DNA from: Rhizobium grahamii CCGE 502
GTDB lineage: Bacteria > Pseudomonadota > Alphaproteobacteria > Rhizobiales > Rhizobiaceae
Direction of reading: 5' to 3'
DNA: 64,000 nt
Assembly (NCBI RefSeq): GCF_000298315.2
Contig: NZ_AEYE02000024.1
Location: 62,001 to 126,000 of the forward strand
Below the pieces are notes generated by a model. That model was not told the DNA's origin. It worked only from the letters and a program-made list of their open reading frames with translations, and did not search any database. Below are positions 53,080 through 62,881 of this stretch, piece by piece (within the stretch, counting starts at the first letter, position 1; each line of letters starts with the position of its first letter). A program made the position numbers and the translations under genes.

Positions 53080-53793
53080 ATGTCTGTTCCTGATCAATCG
53101 ACCATGCAAAATCGTCTTTTGGCCCGCCTGCCTGAGGAAGAATACCGAAAGATCACCAGAACAATGGAGAAAATCCAGCTGAGACAAGGCTTTGTCATTG
53201 TAAAAGCCGATAGGCCGATCGACTACGTCTATTTCCTGTCCAGTGGCATTGGTTCGGTAATTACTGTTTCGGCAGGCCGACACCAGGCCGAAGCAGGAAT
53301 GTTCGGTCGCGAGGGATTTTCACCGACCTCTGCAGGCGTGGGCGGCACAATCAGTGTGCACGAGGTTCTCATGCAGGTCGAGGGGGAGGGTTACAGGATG
53401 CCCCTTGATGCGACAGTCGAAGCCATTTCGCATAACCCGACCTTCGCCAATCTTCTTGCGCGGTTTATCCAGACCTTCGCATCCCAGATCTCCTATACTG
53501 CGCTTTCCAACGTGAACTACCAGATCGATGCCCGACTTGCTCGTTGGCTCCTCATGTCCCATGACCGCGTAGACGGAGATGAGATCGGGCTTACACACGA
53601 TTTCATCTCGCTGATGCTTGGCGTTAGGCGCCCAAGTGTCACGACGGCCCTTCACGTGCTGGAGGGAAGGAAGTTTGTCCGATCGGAGCGGGGGCGGATA
53701 ACCATTCGCGATCGGAAGGGTATGGAAGAGTTTGCCGGGGATTCCTACGGCAAGCCCGAAGAGGAATATCGCCGTTTGATCGGTGAGCTCTGA
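53080..53793 (+). CDS. Crp/Fnr family transcriptional regulator
   Basis: 237 aa. A cyclic-nucleotide-binding-like jelly-roll (about 20-125, RPIDYVYFLSSGIGSVITVS) is followed by a long dimer helix and a C-terminal winged helix-turn-helix (DFISLMLGVRRPSVTTALHV, about 170-190). The usual cAMP-binding Arg-Ser phosphate pocket is not evident (GREGFSPTSAGVGG), so the ligand is uncertain. ATG 53080 has AAGAG upstream. Target genes unknown. Confidence 0.88.
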   Translation: MSVPDQSTMQNRLLARLPEEEYRKITRTMEKIQLRQGFVIVKADRPIDYVYFLSSGIGSVITVSAGRHQAEAGMFGREGFSPTSAGVGGTISVHEVLMQVEGEGYRMPLDATVEAISHNPTFANLLARFIQTFASQISYTALSNVNYQIDARLARWLLMSHDRVDGDEIGLTHDFISLMLGVRRPSVTTALHVLEGRKFVRSERGRITIRDRKGMEEFAGDSYGKPEEEYRRLIGEL

Positions 53794-54192
53794 CGATCCA
53801 GCAGCTTCACGTTTCGGTGGAGAACGCTGAAACCGTCCGCGTTATCCACGTGCGTGGCATCGATAAAGTTCTCGCCTGCAGATCACAGCCTCGTCGACCT
53901 CGACGGGACCAGGGTAGGCCTCGTAGCCGTGCGCGGTATATGGCGTCCGCGCGGCATTGCCGTTCGCATCCGTCAATTGGAGCGACGTCATGCGCGCAAA
54001 GCGCCAACGACGGAAGCATCGTCGGCGAAGGCGCAGGAATGGCGAATGCCACTTCCATGGCAAATGCGCCGAATTTCATCTGGTCTGTATGTATATTCCT
54101 CTTTGGGGCCAACGAGCGCTTCTGGCGACAAGCTGTCGTCGGAAGCGCTCGGGTGGACGCTGCTTGAGAGGGGTTGTAGGAAGGCTGTTGTA
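53794..54192. other. Gap between Crp-family gene and facing SDR gene
   Basis: About 400 bases. Frames such as 53842-53991 minus (49 codons) have no ribosome site or known family. No hairpin of note. Nothing supported. Confidence 0.4.
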
Positions 54193-54939
54193 TCAAACGG
54201 GCTGAGCCGTCGGACGGAAGAGTATCTCGTTTACATCCACGTCTTCCGGTTGGCTCATCGCGAACGCAACCATGCGCGCGAAAGTATCGGCTTCGACCGC
54301 AATCTTCGCGACGAAGTCCTTCGTACCCTCTTGGATGTCCTTCTCGCTGATGTGCTCGAGCAATTCTGTCGCGACTGCTCCTGGCGAGATGACCGTGGTA
54401 CGGATGTTGTACGGCTTCACTTCTTTGCGCAGCCCCTCAGACAGGGCTCGGACCGCGAACTTCGTGGCACAGTAGACCGTAGCACCAGGATCGACGACAT
54501 GCCCGTAGACTGACGAGACATTGATGATTTGGCCGGACATCTGCTCCTTCATGTGGGGCAACGCGGCGGCGATCCCGTATAGCACACCCTTAAAGTTGAC
54601 GTCGATCATGCGATCCCACTCGTCGACCTTGAGACGCTCCAAGGGGGCAAGCGGCATAAGCCCCGCATTGTTCAACATGACGTCCACGCGGCCGAATTCG
54701 CGAACCGCGGCATCGACCAAGTTCTGGACCTGATATCTGTCGGTAACGTCGGTCTCGACGGCGATCGCCCTGCATCCCCTGGCAATGAGCTCTCTTGCAA
54801 GCGCGTCGATGTGTTCGCGCCGTCTGGCACCAAGCACGACGATGGCATCTCGCTCGGCGAGATGTCGCGCGGTCGCTTTCCCAAGACCGCTGCTCGCGCC
54901 CGTTATGACGACGACTTTGTTCTCTATGTTCTGAGACAT
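54193..54939 (-). CDS. SDR family oxidoreductase
   Basis: 248 aa classical SDR: cofactor motif [19 protein letters not shown], catalytic Ser in NVSSVYG and YCATK near residue 155. The start ATG 54939 follows GGAG by six bases; the ATG at 54951 overlaps that site. It lies 25 bases after the broken MFS gene on the same strand and divergent from a LysR regulator two genes away, a common oxidoreductase/efflux/LysR grouping. Confidence 0.9.
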   Translation of the reverse strand: MSQNIENKVVVITGASSGLGKATARHLAERDAIVVLGARRREHIDALARELIARGCRAIAVETDVTDRYQVQNLVDAAVREFGRVDVMLNNAGLMPLAPLERLKVDEWDRMIDVNFKGVLYGIAAALPHMKEQMSGQIINVSSVYGHVVDPGATVYCATKFAVRALSEGLRKEVKPYNIRTTVISPGAVATELLEHISEKDIQEGTKDFVAKIAVEADTFARMVAFAMSQPEDVDVNEILFRPTAQPV

Positions 54940-54964
54940 GATGTTCTCCATGGTTGATCAAGAC

Positions 54965-56143
54965 TCAGATTTGGCGGGTTGCGACCGCCCCCAGTGCGGC
55001 AGAGCTTGTAAGCAGTAGAGCGGCCAGGAGGAAGGCACTCCACCACCCTGCGGTGTCGAAGAGAATGCCGCCAACGAAGGCACCGCCCGCGATGCTGAGC
55101 TGGATCAGCGCCACTTGGAGACCGCCTGCCGCTTCGAGTTCATTCGGCACCAGCTTCGCCATCCAAGTGTTCCATGCGACGGGAACCGGGGTCGAAAAGA
55201 ACCCCCACAGAACGAGAAGGCCAGCGGTGGCCCAAGGAGAGGCTCCGACGCCTATGAGAAGAACTGCGATCAGGGCGACTACGCAAGGCATCCCCACAAG
55301 CGCCGCGGCAAGATGCCGGCGCAAGACGAAGCCGATAACCGACGTTCCGACAAGACCGCCCAAACCGACACCAAAAAGCATCAAAGACAGCGAGCTCAGG
55401 CCGACCCCGGTTACTCCCTCGAGAAACGGCCGCAAATAGATGGAGAGCGCGTTCATTCCCATGAAAACCAAGCAGGTCGCCGCCATTCCGACAAGGAAAG
55501 TCCGATTGCGAAGAAGCCCGACCATCTTTCCGGCAGACGCCGTTTCGGTGGCGGGCAGCCTTGGAAGGACGACCATCTGCCACATGAGCGCGGCGAAGCC
55601 GATGGGAACGGTAACGAGGAAGGTGCCACGCCATCCAATCAGCCCACCAAGGAAGCTTCCGATAGCAGGCGCGATAACGATTGCGAACGCAGTTCCACCC
55701 TGGAGGAGGGCGATCGCCTTTGGCAGTTCCAAGGAAGATACCAGACGCGCCAGTATAGCGGTGGACAGCGACCAGAAGCCTCCGATTGCAACGCCGACAA
55801 GTGCGCGGCCAACCAGGAAGGTGGCAAAGTTCGGCGCGATTGCCACGATCACGCTAGAGACAGTCAGTATCCCGGTATAGATCAGCACCACCGACTTGCG
55901 GTCGAACCTCGAAAGCAAGCCGTTGCCGAAAAGGCTGGTCGCCACCGCGAAAAAGCCCGAAACCGTGATTGCCATACCAGCTTGGCCGTCCGTGATCTTT
56001 AGGGCCTAGGCAATCGGCGTGAGAAGACTTACGGGCAGGAACTCCAGCCCGACCAGCAGAAATGTAAGCAGGGAGAGGCAGAGCACCTGCGCCCATGGAG
56101 TGGGCGGGTCTTCAATCGTAACATCAAAGACATCGACACTCAT
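54965..56143 (-). pseudogene. MFS transporter broken by an in-frame amber codon
   Basis: A 392-residue drug/sugar efflux type MFS transporter is complete in frame except for TAG at 56008-56006, codon 46. Before it the frame reads MSVDVFDVTIEDPPTPW and LLTFLLVGLEFLPVSLLTPI with first membrane helix; after it ALKITDGQAGMAITVSGFFA continues the second helix of the same protein. ATG 55975 downstream could start a truncated product lacking the first helix. It would leave the SDR gene as the only intact member downstream. A sequencing error is the trivial alternative. Confidence 0.8.
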
Positions 56144-56236
56144 CTCGTTTTCCTGTCGCATCACTACCAAATAGTCGCTTTGGCTAGGGAGGACTAGGAG
56201 CTACAATAAGCACGCCGATGTGAGGGAAATTCAACA

Positions 56237-57136
56237 ATGAAGCGTGACGAGTTCACCGAGATGAGGGCGTTTCTTGTGGTCGCGCGCGAGCGCAGCTTCA
56301 CCCGAGCCGCGGCAAAACTCGGCGTCACGCGATCGGCGCTTAGCCACACGGTTAGGGGGCTAGAGGCGCGGCTCGGCATGCGACTCCTTTCCCGCACAAC
56401 CCGTGACGTCGCGCCGACGGTGGCCGGAGAACGCTTGATGGAGAGCATCCAGCCACACTTCGATGGCATTGCGGCGGGGATCAATGCCATCAGCGCGTTG
56501 CGCGACAAACCCTCAGGTCAGGTCCGTGTCGTCTGTCCCGACGACGCCGTCGAACTGGTGTTCCGTCACAGACTGCCGACTTTTCTGCAGGAATTCCCAG
56601 AGATTGGCGTGGAAATCATCGTCGACAACGGCTTCACCAACATTGTTGAGCGACAGTTCGATGCTGGCGTGCGGCTCGGCGAAGCGGTCGCCCGCGACAT
56701 GGTCGCAGTGCGCGTTGGCCCGGACGTCTCATATTCTGTCGTGGCATCGCCCGGATATCTCGAGCGATGTGCGCCGCCATCGGTCCCTCAGGACCTTACG
56801 GACCATAATTGTGTCAATCTCAGACTCCCTACGTCCGGAGCGCTTTACGCCTGGGAATTCAAGCGCGAGGAACGCGAGTTCAGCGTACGTGTGGGCGGCC
56901 AACTCACGTTGAGCAACATGGCATCCGCAGTGGATGCCGCGCTGGATGGGATCGGGCTGGCGTATCTTCCGACAGACCTGGTCTCGCAACATGTCGAACG
57001 TGGAAAGCTAAGGCGCTTACTACTGGAGTGGTGCCCGATCTTTAAAGGGTATCACCTCTATTATCCGAGCCGCCGAAATCCGTCGCCGGCCTTCTCAGCT
57101 TTCGTCGATGCATTCCGATACAGGCCGCCATCCTAG
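56237..57136 (+). CDS. LysR family transcriptional regulator
   Basis: 299 aa. N-terminal helix-turn-helix (FLVVARERSFTRAAAKLGVT, SALSHTVRGLEARLG) and a type 2 periplasmic-binding-like effector domain (VRVVCPDDAVELVF ... FREN-type tail). It is divergent from the MFS/SDR pair by 93 bases and likely regulates it. The effector is unknown. GAGGG lies about ten bases upstream of the ATG. Confidence 0.92.
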   Translation: MKRDEFTEMRAFLVVARERSFTRAAAKLGVTRSALSHTVRGLEARLGMRLLSRTTRDVAPTVAGERLMESIQPHFDGIAAGINAISALRDKPSGQVRVVCPDDAVELVFRHRLPTFLQEFPEIGVEIIVDNGFTNIVERQFDAGVRLGEAVARDMVAVRVGPDVSYSVVASPGYLERCAPPSVPQDLTDHNCVNLRLPTSGALYAWEFKREEREFSVRVGGQLTLSNMASAVDAALDGIGLAYLPTDLVSQHVERGKLRRLLLEWCPIFKGYHLYYPSRRNPSPAFSAFVDAFRYRPPS

Positions 57137-57279
57137 CGCGCACTCGTGGCATCCCGTCATCCCTCAACATTAGATCAAGGTGTGAACGTGACAGCCTTAC
57201 ATTGTGATCCGCTCGAGCGAGCTTGAACCTGCGGCTTAAAGACACGGAACAAGTTGGACGACTTCTAGGTTTGTGCGCC

Positions 57280-58251
57280 ATGGGACGAACGGGAAACATT
57301 CGTATCGGAATATCGGGGTGGACCTACAAGCCCTGGCGGGGCGTATTTTATCCGGAGAAACTCCCACAAAATCAAGAACTTGCCTATGCATCCCGCCGAT
57401 TTCCCACAATAGAGATCAACGGGACCTTTTACGGACTCCAAAAGCCTGGTGCGTTCCAGCGTTGGAGAGAATCCACGCCGGAGGGTTTTGTCTTCTCAAT
57501 CAAGGGCTCGCGCTATATCACGCATCTCCTGCGGCTCAAGAACATCGAGACACCCCTTGCCAACTTTTTTGCATCTGGTCTCTTGCGGCTCGGAGGGAAG
57601 CTCGGGCCGATTCTATGGCAGTTTCCGCCAAACCTTAAGTTTGATGTCGATATCTTCGCGCAGTTCCTGCGCATCCTGCCAAAAACTACAATGGATGCCG
57701 GCGCTCTCGCCAAACAACATGACCAAAGACTTGATGGTCGAAGCTGGCTTGAGTGGGAAGACAGGCGACCATTGCGCCACGCGCTGGAGATTCGTCATGA
57801 CAGCTTCCGGTGTGAACGTTTTATCGAACTCTTGAGGGAGCATGGCGTTGCCTTGGTCTGCGCAGACACAGTCGAGTGGCCTCTGCTGATGGATGTTACC
57901 GCCGATTTTGTCTATTGCCGTCTTCATGGTTCAAAAGAGCTATATGTCAGCGGCTACGATGATAGCGCGCTTGCTGCCTGGGCCGATCGTATCGATGCCT
58001 GGGCGCACGGCAAGGAGCCCACCAATGCCGAACGGGTAACACCTCCCTTGCCGCAATCCAAAATGGGTCGCGACGTCTATGTCTATTTCGATAACGACGT
58101 GAAGGTCCGAGCGCCCGCCGACGCTCGATCGCTGGCCGAGCGACTTAAAATTGATGTTTCAGCCGGCGCCGATCAGACGGCCCAATTGCCTGGGGAATCC
58201 ATTTTGGAGCAAGCGCGCCCACATTGGCCACAGGTCCGACGACGCCGGTGA
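57280..58251 (+). CDS. DUF72 (YecE-like) protein
   Basis: 323 aa with a TIM-barrel-like pattern: IRIGISGWTYKPWRGVFYPE, EINGTFYGLQ, FSIKGSRYITHLLRL, LEIRHDSF, FVYCRLHGSKELY and DVYVYFDNDV are the DUF72 blocks. Function unknown; conserved acidic and basic residues suggest an enzyme. ATG 57280 precedes the domain directly; the in-frame TTG 57223 adds 19 unlikely residues. Confidence 0.88.
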   Translation: MGRTGNIRIGISGWTYKPWRGVFYPEKLPQNQELAYASRRFPTIEINGTFYGLQKPGAFQRWRESTPEGFVFSIKGSRYITHLLRLKNIETPLANFFASGLLRLGGKLGPILWQFPPNLKFDVDIFAQFLRILPKTTMDAGALAKQHDQRLDGRSWLEWEDRRPLRHALEIRHDSFRCERFIELLREHGVALVCADTVEWPLLMDVTADFVYCRLHGSKELYVSGYDDSALAAWADRIDAWAHGKEPTNAERVTPPLPQSKMGRDVYVYFDNDVKVRAPADARSLAERLKIDVSAGADQTAQLPGESILEQARPHWPQVRRRR

Positions 58252-58763
58252 ATGCGAATGAACGAGCAGCTGTTGGCGAAGCAACCGCAGAGTAATTTTG
58301 GGTGACGAGTGACACCATGTCCGGTTGATGGACGATCTTGGCGTCTACATCATTTTGGCAAACTTTTGTGACACCACGAAGTGCTATACTGAGTGCAGGA
58401 AAAGGACATCTTTCACATGTGTAACCTGCAGTTGTTGCTGGCCTCGGATTACGAGACGCACCTCCTAGAGATCCTTTCTGCCGAGCCGGGCGTTCGGGAA
58501 CTTCCGAATAGCGAGGAGACGGTGGACAAGGTGCCGTCTATTGGCAAGAGCATGACGTCATTGGAAGGACCGTGCGATTGCTCGTCTTGATGATGAACGA
58601 CGTTGGCGGCTATGATAGCAGAAAGTCTGTCACCAGGTGAATCGACCCCGCCTGGCCTCATCTTGTACGAAGCCGCAGCACACGATGACACGTGTGGAGC
58701 ACGGGTTCATCCCGATGAGCGGACGACCCAGACCACTCAACGAGAATAGGGCATAATTGCAAA
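58252..58763. other. Gap before DUF763 gene, one doubtful short frame
   Basis: About 510 bases. A 65-codon plus frame at 58393-58590 (HMCNLQLLLASDYETHLLEI) has no good ribosome site and no family I can name. Nothing else supported. Confidence 0.35.
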
Positions 58764-59999
58764 ATGTCGAAACGATCGGGCAGTGCTGACCTCCCACTGC
58801 ATGGCGGGCGCGTTCCCCCTTGGTTGAGCGAACGTATGGCTAAGCTGGGCGCATTGATCGCCGAGGCGGTGATCCATCACTATGGCCGCGACGAGTTCCT
58901 CCGGCGAATGTCGCATCCGTTCTGGTTCCAATCTTTTGGTGCGGTGATGGGAATGGATTGGCACTCGTCCGGCATAACGACCAGCGTGCTCGGGGCAATG
59001 AAGCGCGGTTTGCGCCCAATGTCGGAGGAATTGGGTCTTTTTGTGTGTGGCGGACGGGGCGCGCAGTCGCGCAGGACACCCCAGGAACTTATCGATGTAG
59101 GCACGCGGACGGGCATTGATGGAACGGCACTGGCAAACATCAGTCGGCTTGTTGCCAAGATTGACAGCGCTGCCGTTCAGGACGGTTTTGATCTCTATCT
59201 GCATGGTTTCATTGTGGCCAGTGACGGTCGCTGGGTGGTGGTGCAGCAGGGGATGAACCAGGATCGGCGTCAAGCCAGGCGATATCACTGGCTTTCCGAG
59301 GGGCTCGAGAGCTTCCTCGATTCCCCCCACCGCGCAATCGAGGGACGCGTTCAGGGGAACATCATCAATCTTGCGGATCGTCAGGCAGAGAAATCAAGAC
59401 ACGACCAACTACATCTGTTGTCGACGCTTGGTCCCGATCGAATTGTGCGGGAGGCTTACGCTGCGACAGCGGTTGCCGCTCCTTCGCCTTCTCAGCTGGA
59501 CCAACCAGAACTCCCACATCTGATCATGCCGTCTCATCACGACGTCCGTGAAGGCGACGTGAACATGAAGCGGCTCTACGCAAATCTGGCAGCCGCGGCC
59601 GATCGAGGACCGGCGGACTATCAGGAGTTGCTTCTGACCCCCGGCGTAGGAGCGCGGACTGTGAAGGCCCTTGCCATGGTCGCCGAAGTCGTCCACGGCG
59701 CTCCTTATCGGTTTTCCGATCCAGCACGATTTTCACTAGCCCATGGCGGCAAGGACAGACATCCCTTTCCGGTCCCCCTGAAGGTCTATGATGAAACGAT
59801 ACATGTTTTGAGATCGGCAGTTTCCAAGGGGAAGCTTGGACGGGAGGAGGAACTCGCTGCGCTGAGACGCCTCGATGTGCAAGCCCGTAACCTTGAACAG
59901 CAAGCAACAGGTCCTCGACTGAAGGATATAACCGCCGAGGAAACGCGAATGTCTGCGCAGCTCGGTGGACGAAGTGTGTTCGGTTGGGAGCGAGAGTAG
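58764..59999 (+). CDS. DUF763 protein
   Basis: 411 aa. The opening SGSADLPLHGGRVPPWLSER followed by MAKLGALIAEAV and the later DRRQARRYHWLSEGLESFLD, LLTPGVGARTVKALAMVAEV and KDRHPFPVPLKVYDETI are DUF763 hallmarks; the GVGARTV part resembles a helix-hairpin-helix DNA-binding element. A role in nucleic-acid repair has been suggested for the family from such motifs, not proven. Weak ribosome site. Confidence 0.85.
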   Translation: MSKRSGSADLPLHGGRVPPWLSERMAKLGALIAEAVIHHYGRDEFLRRMSHPFWFQSFGAVMGMDWHSSGITTSVLGAMKRGLRPMSEELGLFVCGGRGAQSRRTPQELIDVGTRTGIDGTALANISRLVAKIDSAAVQDGFDLYLHGFIVASDGRWVVVQQGMNQDRRQARRYHWLSEGLESFLDSPHRAIEGRVQGNIINLADRQAEKSRHDQLHLLSTLGPDRIVREAYAATAVAAPSPSQLDQPELPHLIMPSHHDVREGDVNMKRLYANLAAAADRGPADYQELLLTPGVGARTVKALAMVAEVVHGAPYRFSDPARFSLAHGGKDRHPFPVPLKVYDETIHVLRSAVSKGKLGREEELAALRRLDVQARNLEQQATGPRLKDITAEETRMSAQLGGRSVFGWERE

Positions 60000-60251
60000 C
60001 AGCCCGAGGTCAAAGCCGGCAGTCAGCTCCACAGAGCTGAAGGTGTTCCGCCTGTCATTGGACACGGTCAGACGGTGAACGGCGAGATTCCCCTTGTGAG
60101 CACTGAGAGCCTTGCGCGTTCGTGAATTCATTCCACTTATCAAGTCGAATATCTCCCGATCGGCGCACCCGCATAATGCCGTGCGCGACAGCAATTGAAA
60201 TCGAACGTCAGCAACCTCGCTTTTTGATATCGCCAAGCTATCTCCTAGTTG

Positions 60252-61121
60252 ATGAAATCAGCGTCGAATGAGGAAGCAGCAAGTCGGGAATGGAGCGGGG
60301 GGCGATTTGCTGCCGGTATCGGTCGCGGTTTTGCAGGAGCACTGATCTTCGCGTTGCCGATGTTCATGACTATGGAGATGTGGGAACTCGGCTTTTCCAT
60401 GGACAGGTTGCGGTTATTCCTGCTCCTCGTCTTGAATATTCCCCTCCTTGTTCTTCTATCGGACCGGGTCGGCTTCGAAAAGACGACCTCATGGATCGAT
60501 GCGGCAAGGGATGCTGCCGTGGCCTATGCGATCGGCATCCTCGCGAGCTTCATAGTCCTTTTCAGCGTCGCCGTATTAAGCTTCGACCAGCCCGTCTCGG
60601 AGATCATCGGCAAGGTTGCACTTCAGTCGGTGCCCGCCAGCATCGGAGCACTGCTCGGACGAAGCCAGCTGAATGGTGATGCAGACGATGGGGATAGCGA
60701 CGAAGATGATCCGGTACCGACAAGTGCCTATGACTACACAGGAGAGCTCTTTCTCATGGCGCTTGGTGCTCTGTTCCTTGGCTTGAACGTCGCACCCACG
60801 GAAGAGATGATCTTGCTCTCGTACAAGATGACACCCGCCCATGTCATGGCTGTCATCCTCATTTCGCTCGTCCTCATGCACTGTTTCGTTTACGCAGTAT
60901 CGTTCAAAGGCGGCCACGAGATTGGCGACGACGTTCCGGCTTGGCACGCGGTGATCCGCTTTACCTTCCCAGGCTATGTGATCGCTCTCTTGGTCAGTGC
61001 CTACGCACTCTGGACCTTCCAGCGCTTTGAGGACTCAGCATTCACTCAGATGCTATCGACAACAATAGTTTTGGCATTGCCTTGCTCGATCGGCGCGGCT
61101 TCGGCACGCCTCATTCTATAG
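60252..61121 (+). CDS. TIGR02587 family membrane protein
   Basis: 289 aa, about eight membrane helices in two groups separated by a very acidic loop (ADDGDSDEDDP). Typical stretches are FAGALIFALPMFMTMEMWEL, LNVAPTEEMILLSYKM and FTFPGYVIALLVSAYAL. Proteins of this family are encoded next to TIGR02588, as here (13 bases downstream). Function unknown. ATG 60252 or TTG 60249; weak ribosome site. Confidence 0.85.
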   Translation: MKSASNEEAASREWSGGRFAAGIGRGFAGALIFALPMFMTMEMWELGFSMDRLRLFLLLVLNIPLLVLLSDRVGFEKTTSWIDAARDAAVAYAIGILASFIVLFSVAVLSFDQPVSEIIGKVALQSVPASIGALLGRSQLNGDADDGDSDEDDPVPTSAYDYTGELFLMALGALFLGLNVAPTEEMILLSYKMTPAHVMAVILISLVLMHCFVYAVSFKGGHEIGDDVPAWHAVIRFTFPGYVIALLVSAYALWTFQRFEDSAFTQMLSTTIVLALPCSIGAASARLIL

Positions 61122-61134
61122 GATAGTCAAGTCA

Positions 61135-61533
61135 ATGGCGCGAAGAAGGTATAGCGGTAGCAATACACCCCATATGGTCGAATGGATTGTCGGGGTTGGC
61201 AGCACTTTGCTGGTACTCATCATGATAGGTTTTGTCGGGCTGGAGGTTTTTGCCGACAGCTCAAGCCCCCAGCTATCGATCACCCTGTTAAACGATGAGC
61301 CAGGCATTGCACCAAACGAAGTGCGATTTGAAGTCCGAAACTCAGCCGATACCACAGCAGCGGCTGTGGTCATACGAGGTCATCTCGGAAATGAGGGAGA
61401 TCCGACGCAAATTTCCGAGGTAACCTTTGATTATGTGCCGGCCCACTCCAAAGCCCGCGGCGCTCTGATATTTGCGACTGCGGTCGCTGGAAAGAAAGTC
61501 GCGGTTCGCGCGGCCGGTTATTCCGATCCCTGA
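61135..61533 (+). CDS. TIGR02588 family protein
   Basis: 132 aa with one N-terminal membrane helix (VEWIVGVGSTLLVLIMIGFV) and a periplasmic Ig-like domain (EVRFEVRNSADTTAAAVVIR ... VAVRAAGYSDP). Partner of the TIGR02587 protein. It is 27 bases ahead of the LtrA gene, so the three genes are probably one operon. Function unknown. Confidence 0.85.
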   Translation: MARRRYSGSNTPHMVEWIVGVGSTLLVLIMIGFVGLEVFADSSSPQLSITLLNDEPGIAPNEVRFEVRNSADTTAAAVVIRGHLGNEGDPTQISEVTFDYVPAHSKARGALIFATAVAGKKVAVRAAGYSDP

Positions 61534-61560
61534 CGGATACATCCAGAAAAAGGAAAAGCA

Positions 61561-62721
61561 ATGGGCGAAGTGGCACGCGGTTGGATCCGGCAAGCCGAAA
61601 GGGAAAAAGGCAAGGCAAGCTTCCCAGAGCTGTTCTTTGACCTCGTATTTGTTTTTGCCCTCCTTCAGCTATCCCACACACTATCCTCCGACTTCACGTC
61701 CGCCACCGCAGGAGAGGCCCTGATCCTGATCCTTGCAGTCTGGTGGGTATGGATGAACACGACGTGGGTGACAAACTTACTCGATACGGAACGTGACCCC
61801 GTCCGCCACATGCTATTCGCCTTGATGTTTGCAGGCATTCTCATGGCAATCGCATTGCCTGAAGCATTCGGTGCCCACGCCCTAGCCTTTGCGGCAATCT
61901 ACGCGGTCACACAGGTCGGCCGTTCTGCGTTCACGGCATACGCCTTTCGAAATACGGATCAGCAGTCGGCGAAGACATTCTGTCGGATCACCGCATGGAC
62001 AATCCTCGCAGGAATTCTCTGGGTCGCTGGGGGTGTCATGAATTTCGAATGGCGTCTACTATTCTGGACGCTGGCCATTGCCCTGGAATATGCGGTGCCA
62101 CTCGTTGGCTATTGGGTGCCGCTTCTCGGCCGCGCACCGAAAGAGACGCTTGCGATCTCCGGCGAACACATGGCGGAACGATGTGCCCTGTTTGTGATCA
62201 TTTGCCTCGGGGAAACCATCTTGACAACCGGCCGGAATGCGGTCGAGCATATGGGCACGGACCTGACGGTGGTGGTCTTCTGCAGTGCATTCCTGAGCAC
62301 GGTCGCCATGTGGTGGATCTACTTCCATCACGGCCAGGAAAAAGCTGCCGAAAAGGCTGAAACTACGTCAACGCCCGAGAAGGTCGCGCATGACCTTTTC
62401 ACCTACGGTCATCTTCCGATTGTTTCAGGCATCATCCTGACTGCCGTAGGAGAGGATTTTTCGCTCTCCGACACAGAAGCAAGAGGCGGCTTCTCCCATA
62501 TGGCGGCGATCATCGGAGGACCCGTCCTCTTCCTGATCGGTAATATCTGGTTGAAAGTGAGCGCGGGAAGCCGATTCCCGACATCGCATCTCGTGGGTAT
62601 TGCTATCCTTGCGGTCACGGGCATCGCGAGCTCGCTTCTGGCGAACTATGCTCTCAACGTCGCTGCGACCGCGGCACTTTTGGTGACGGCCGTTTGGGAA
62701 TATCGGGGCCATCGAAGGTAG
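61561..62721 (+). CDS. Low temperature requirement protein A (LtrA) family membrane protein
   Basis: 386 aa, about eleven helices. The family start KASFPELFFDLVFVFALLQL and the central HMAERCALFVIICLGETIL are diagnostic of LtrA. The family was named from cold-sensitive Listeria; transport function unknown. AAGGA precedes the ATG by six bases. Together with the TIGR02587/2588 pair it forms a membrane-protein operon. Confidence 0.92.
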   Translation: MGEVARGWIRQAEREKGKASFPELFFDLVFVFALLQLSHTLSSDFTSATAGEALILILAVWWVWMNTTWVTNLLDTERDPVRHMLFALMFAGILMAIALPEAFGAHALAFAAIYAVTQVGRSAFTAYAFRNTDQQSAKTFCRITAWTILAGILWVAGGVMNFEWRLLFWTLAIALEYAVPLVGYWVPLLGRAPKETLAISGEHMAERCALFVIICLGETILTTGRNAVEHMGTDLTVVVFCSAFLSTVAMWWIYFHHGQEKAAEKAETTSTPEKVAHDLFTYGHLPIVSGIILTAVGEDFSLSDTEARGGFSHMAAIIGGPVLFLIGNIWLKVSAGSRFPTSHLVGIAILAVTGIASSLLANYALNVAATAALLVTAVWEYRGHRR

Positions 62722-62881
62722 TTCTTTCCGGATTAGCCAGCCGGAAGGATCGTTTCGCCATGAACATGTGAGGTCAACGGAACCAAACCTTGTCTGGAAA
62801 ATTCTTTGATGACGATAATTTCGATGAATGACCTCAAACGCGCGAATGATTGGCCTCTGCGCCTGCAAGCGGATTAACGGC

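Noticed and set aside
53854-54513. 219-codon plus frame overlapping the end of the SDR gene
   Set aside because: Overlaps the SDR coding region on the opposite strand and lacks a ribosome site or known domain.
55115-56002. 295-codon plus-strand frame opposite the MFS gene
   Set aside because: Antisense to a recognisable MFS transporter; highly charged translation with no family.
57246-57271. GGAAC followed by GTT before the DUF72 gene as a stress promoter
   Set aside because: Spacing is 18 rather than 17 bases and it would end only 8 bases before the start codon, unlike the other nine sites.
58393-58590. 65-codon frame beginning near MCNL as a remnant of an SOS-response peptidase (YedK)
   Set aside because: Only the first three residues after Met resemble such proteins; the rest does not, so the assignment is not supported.
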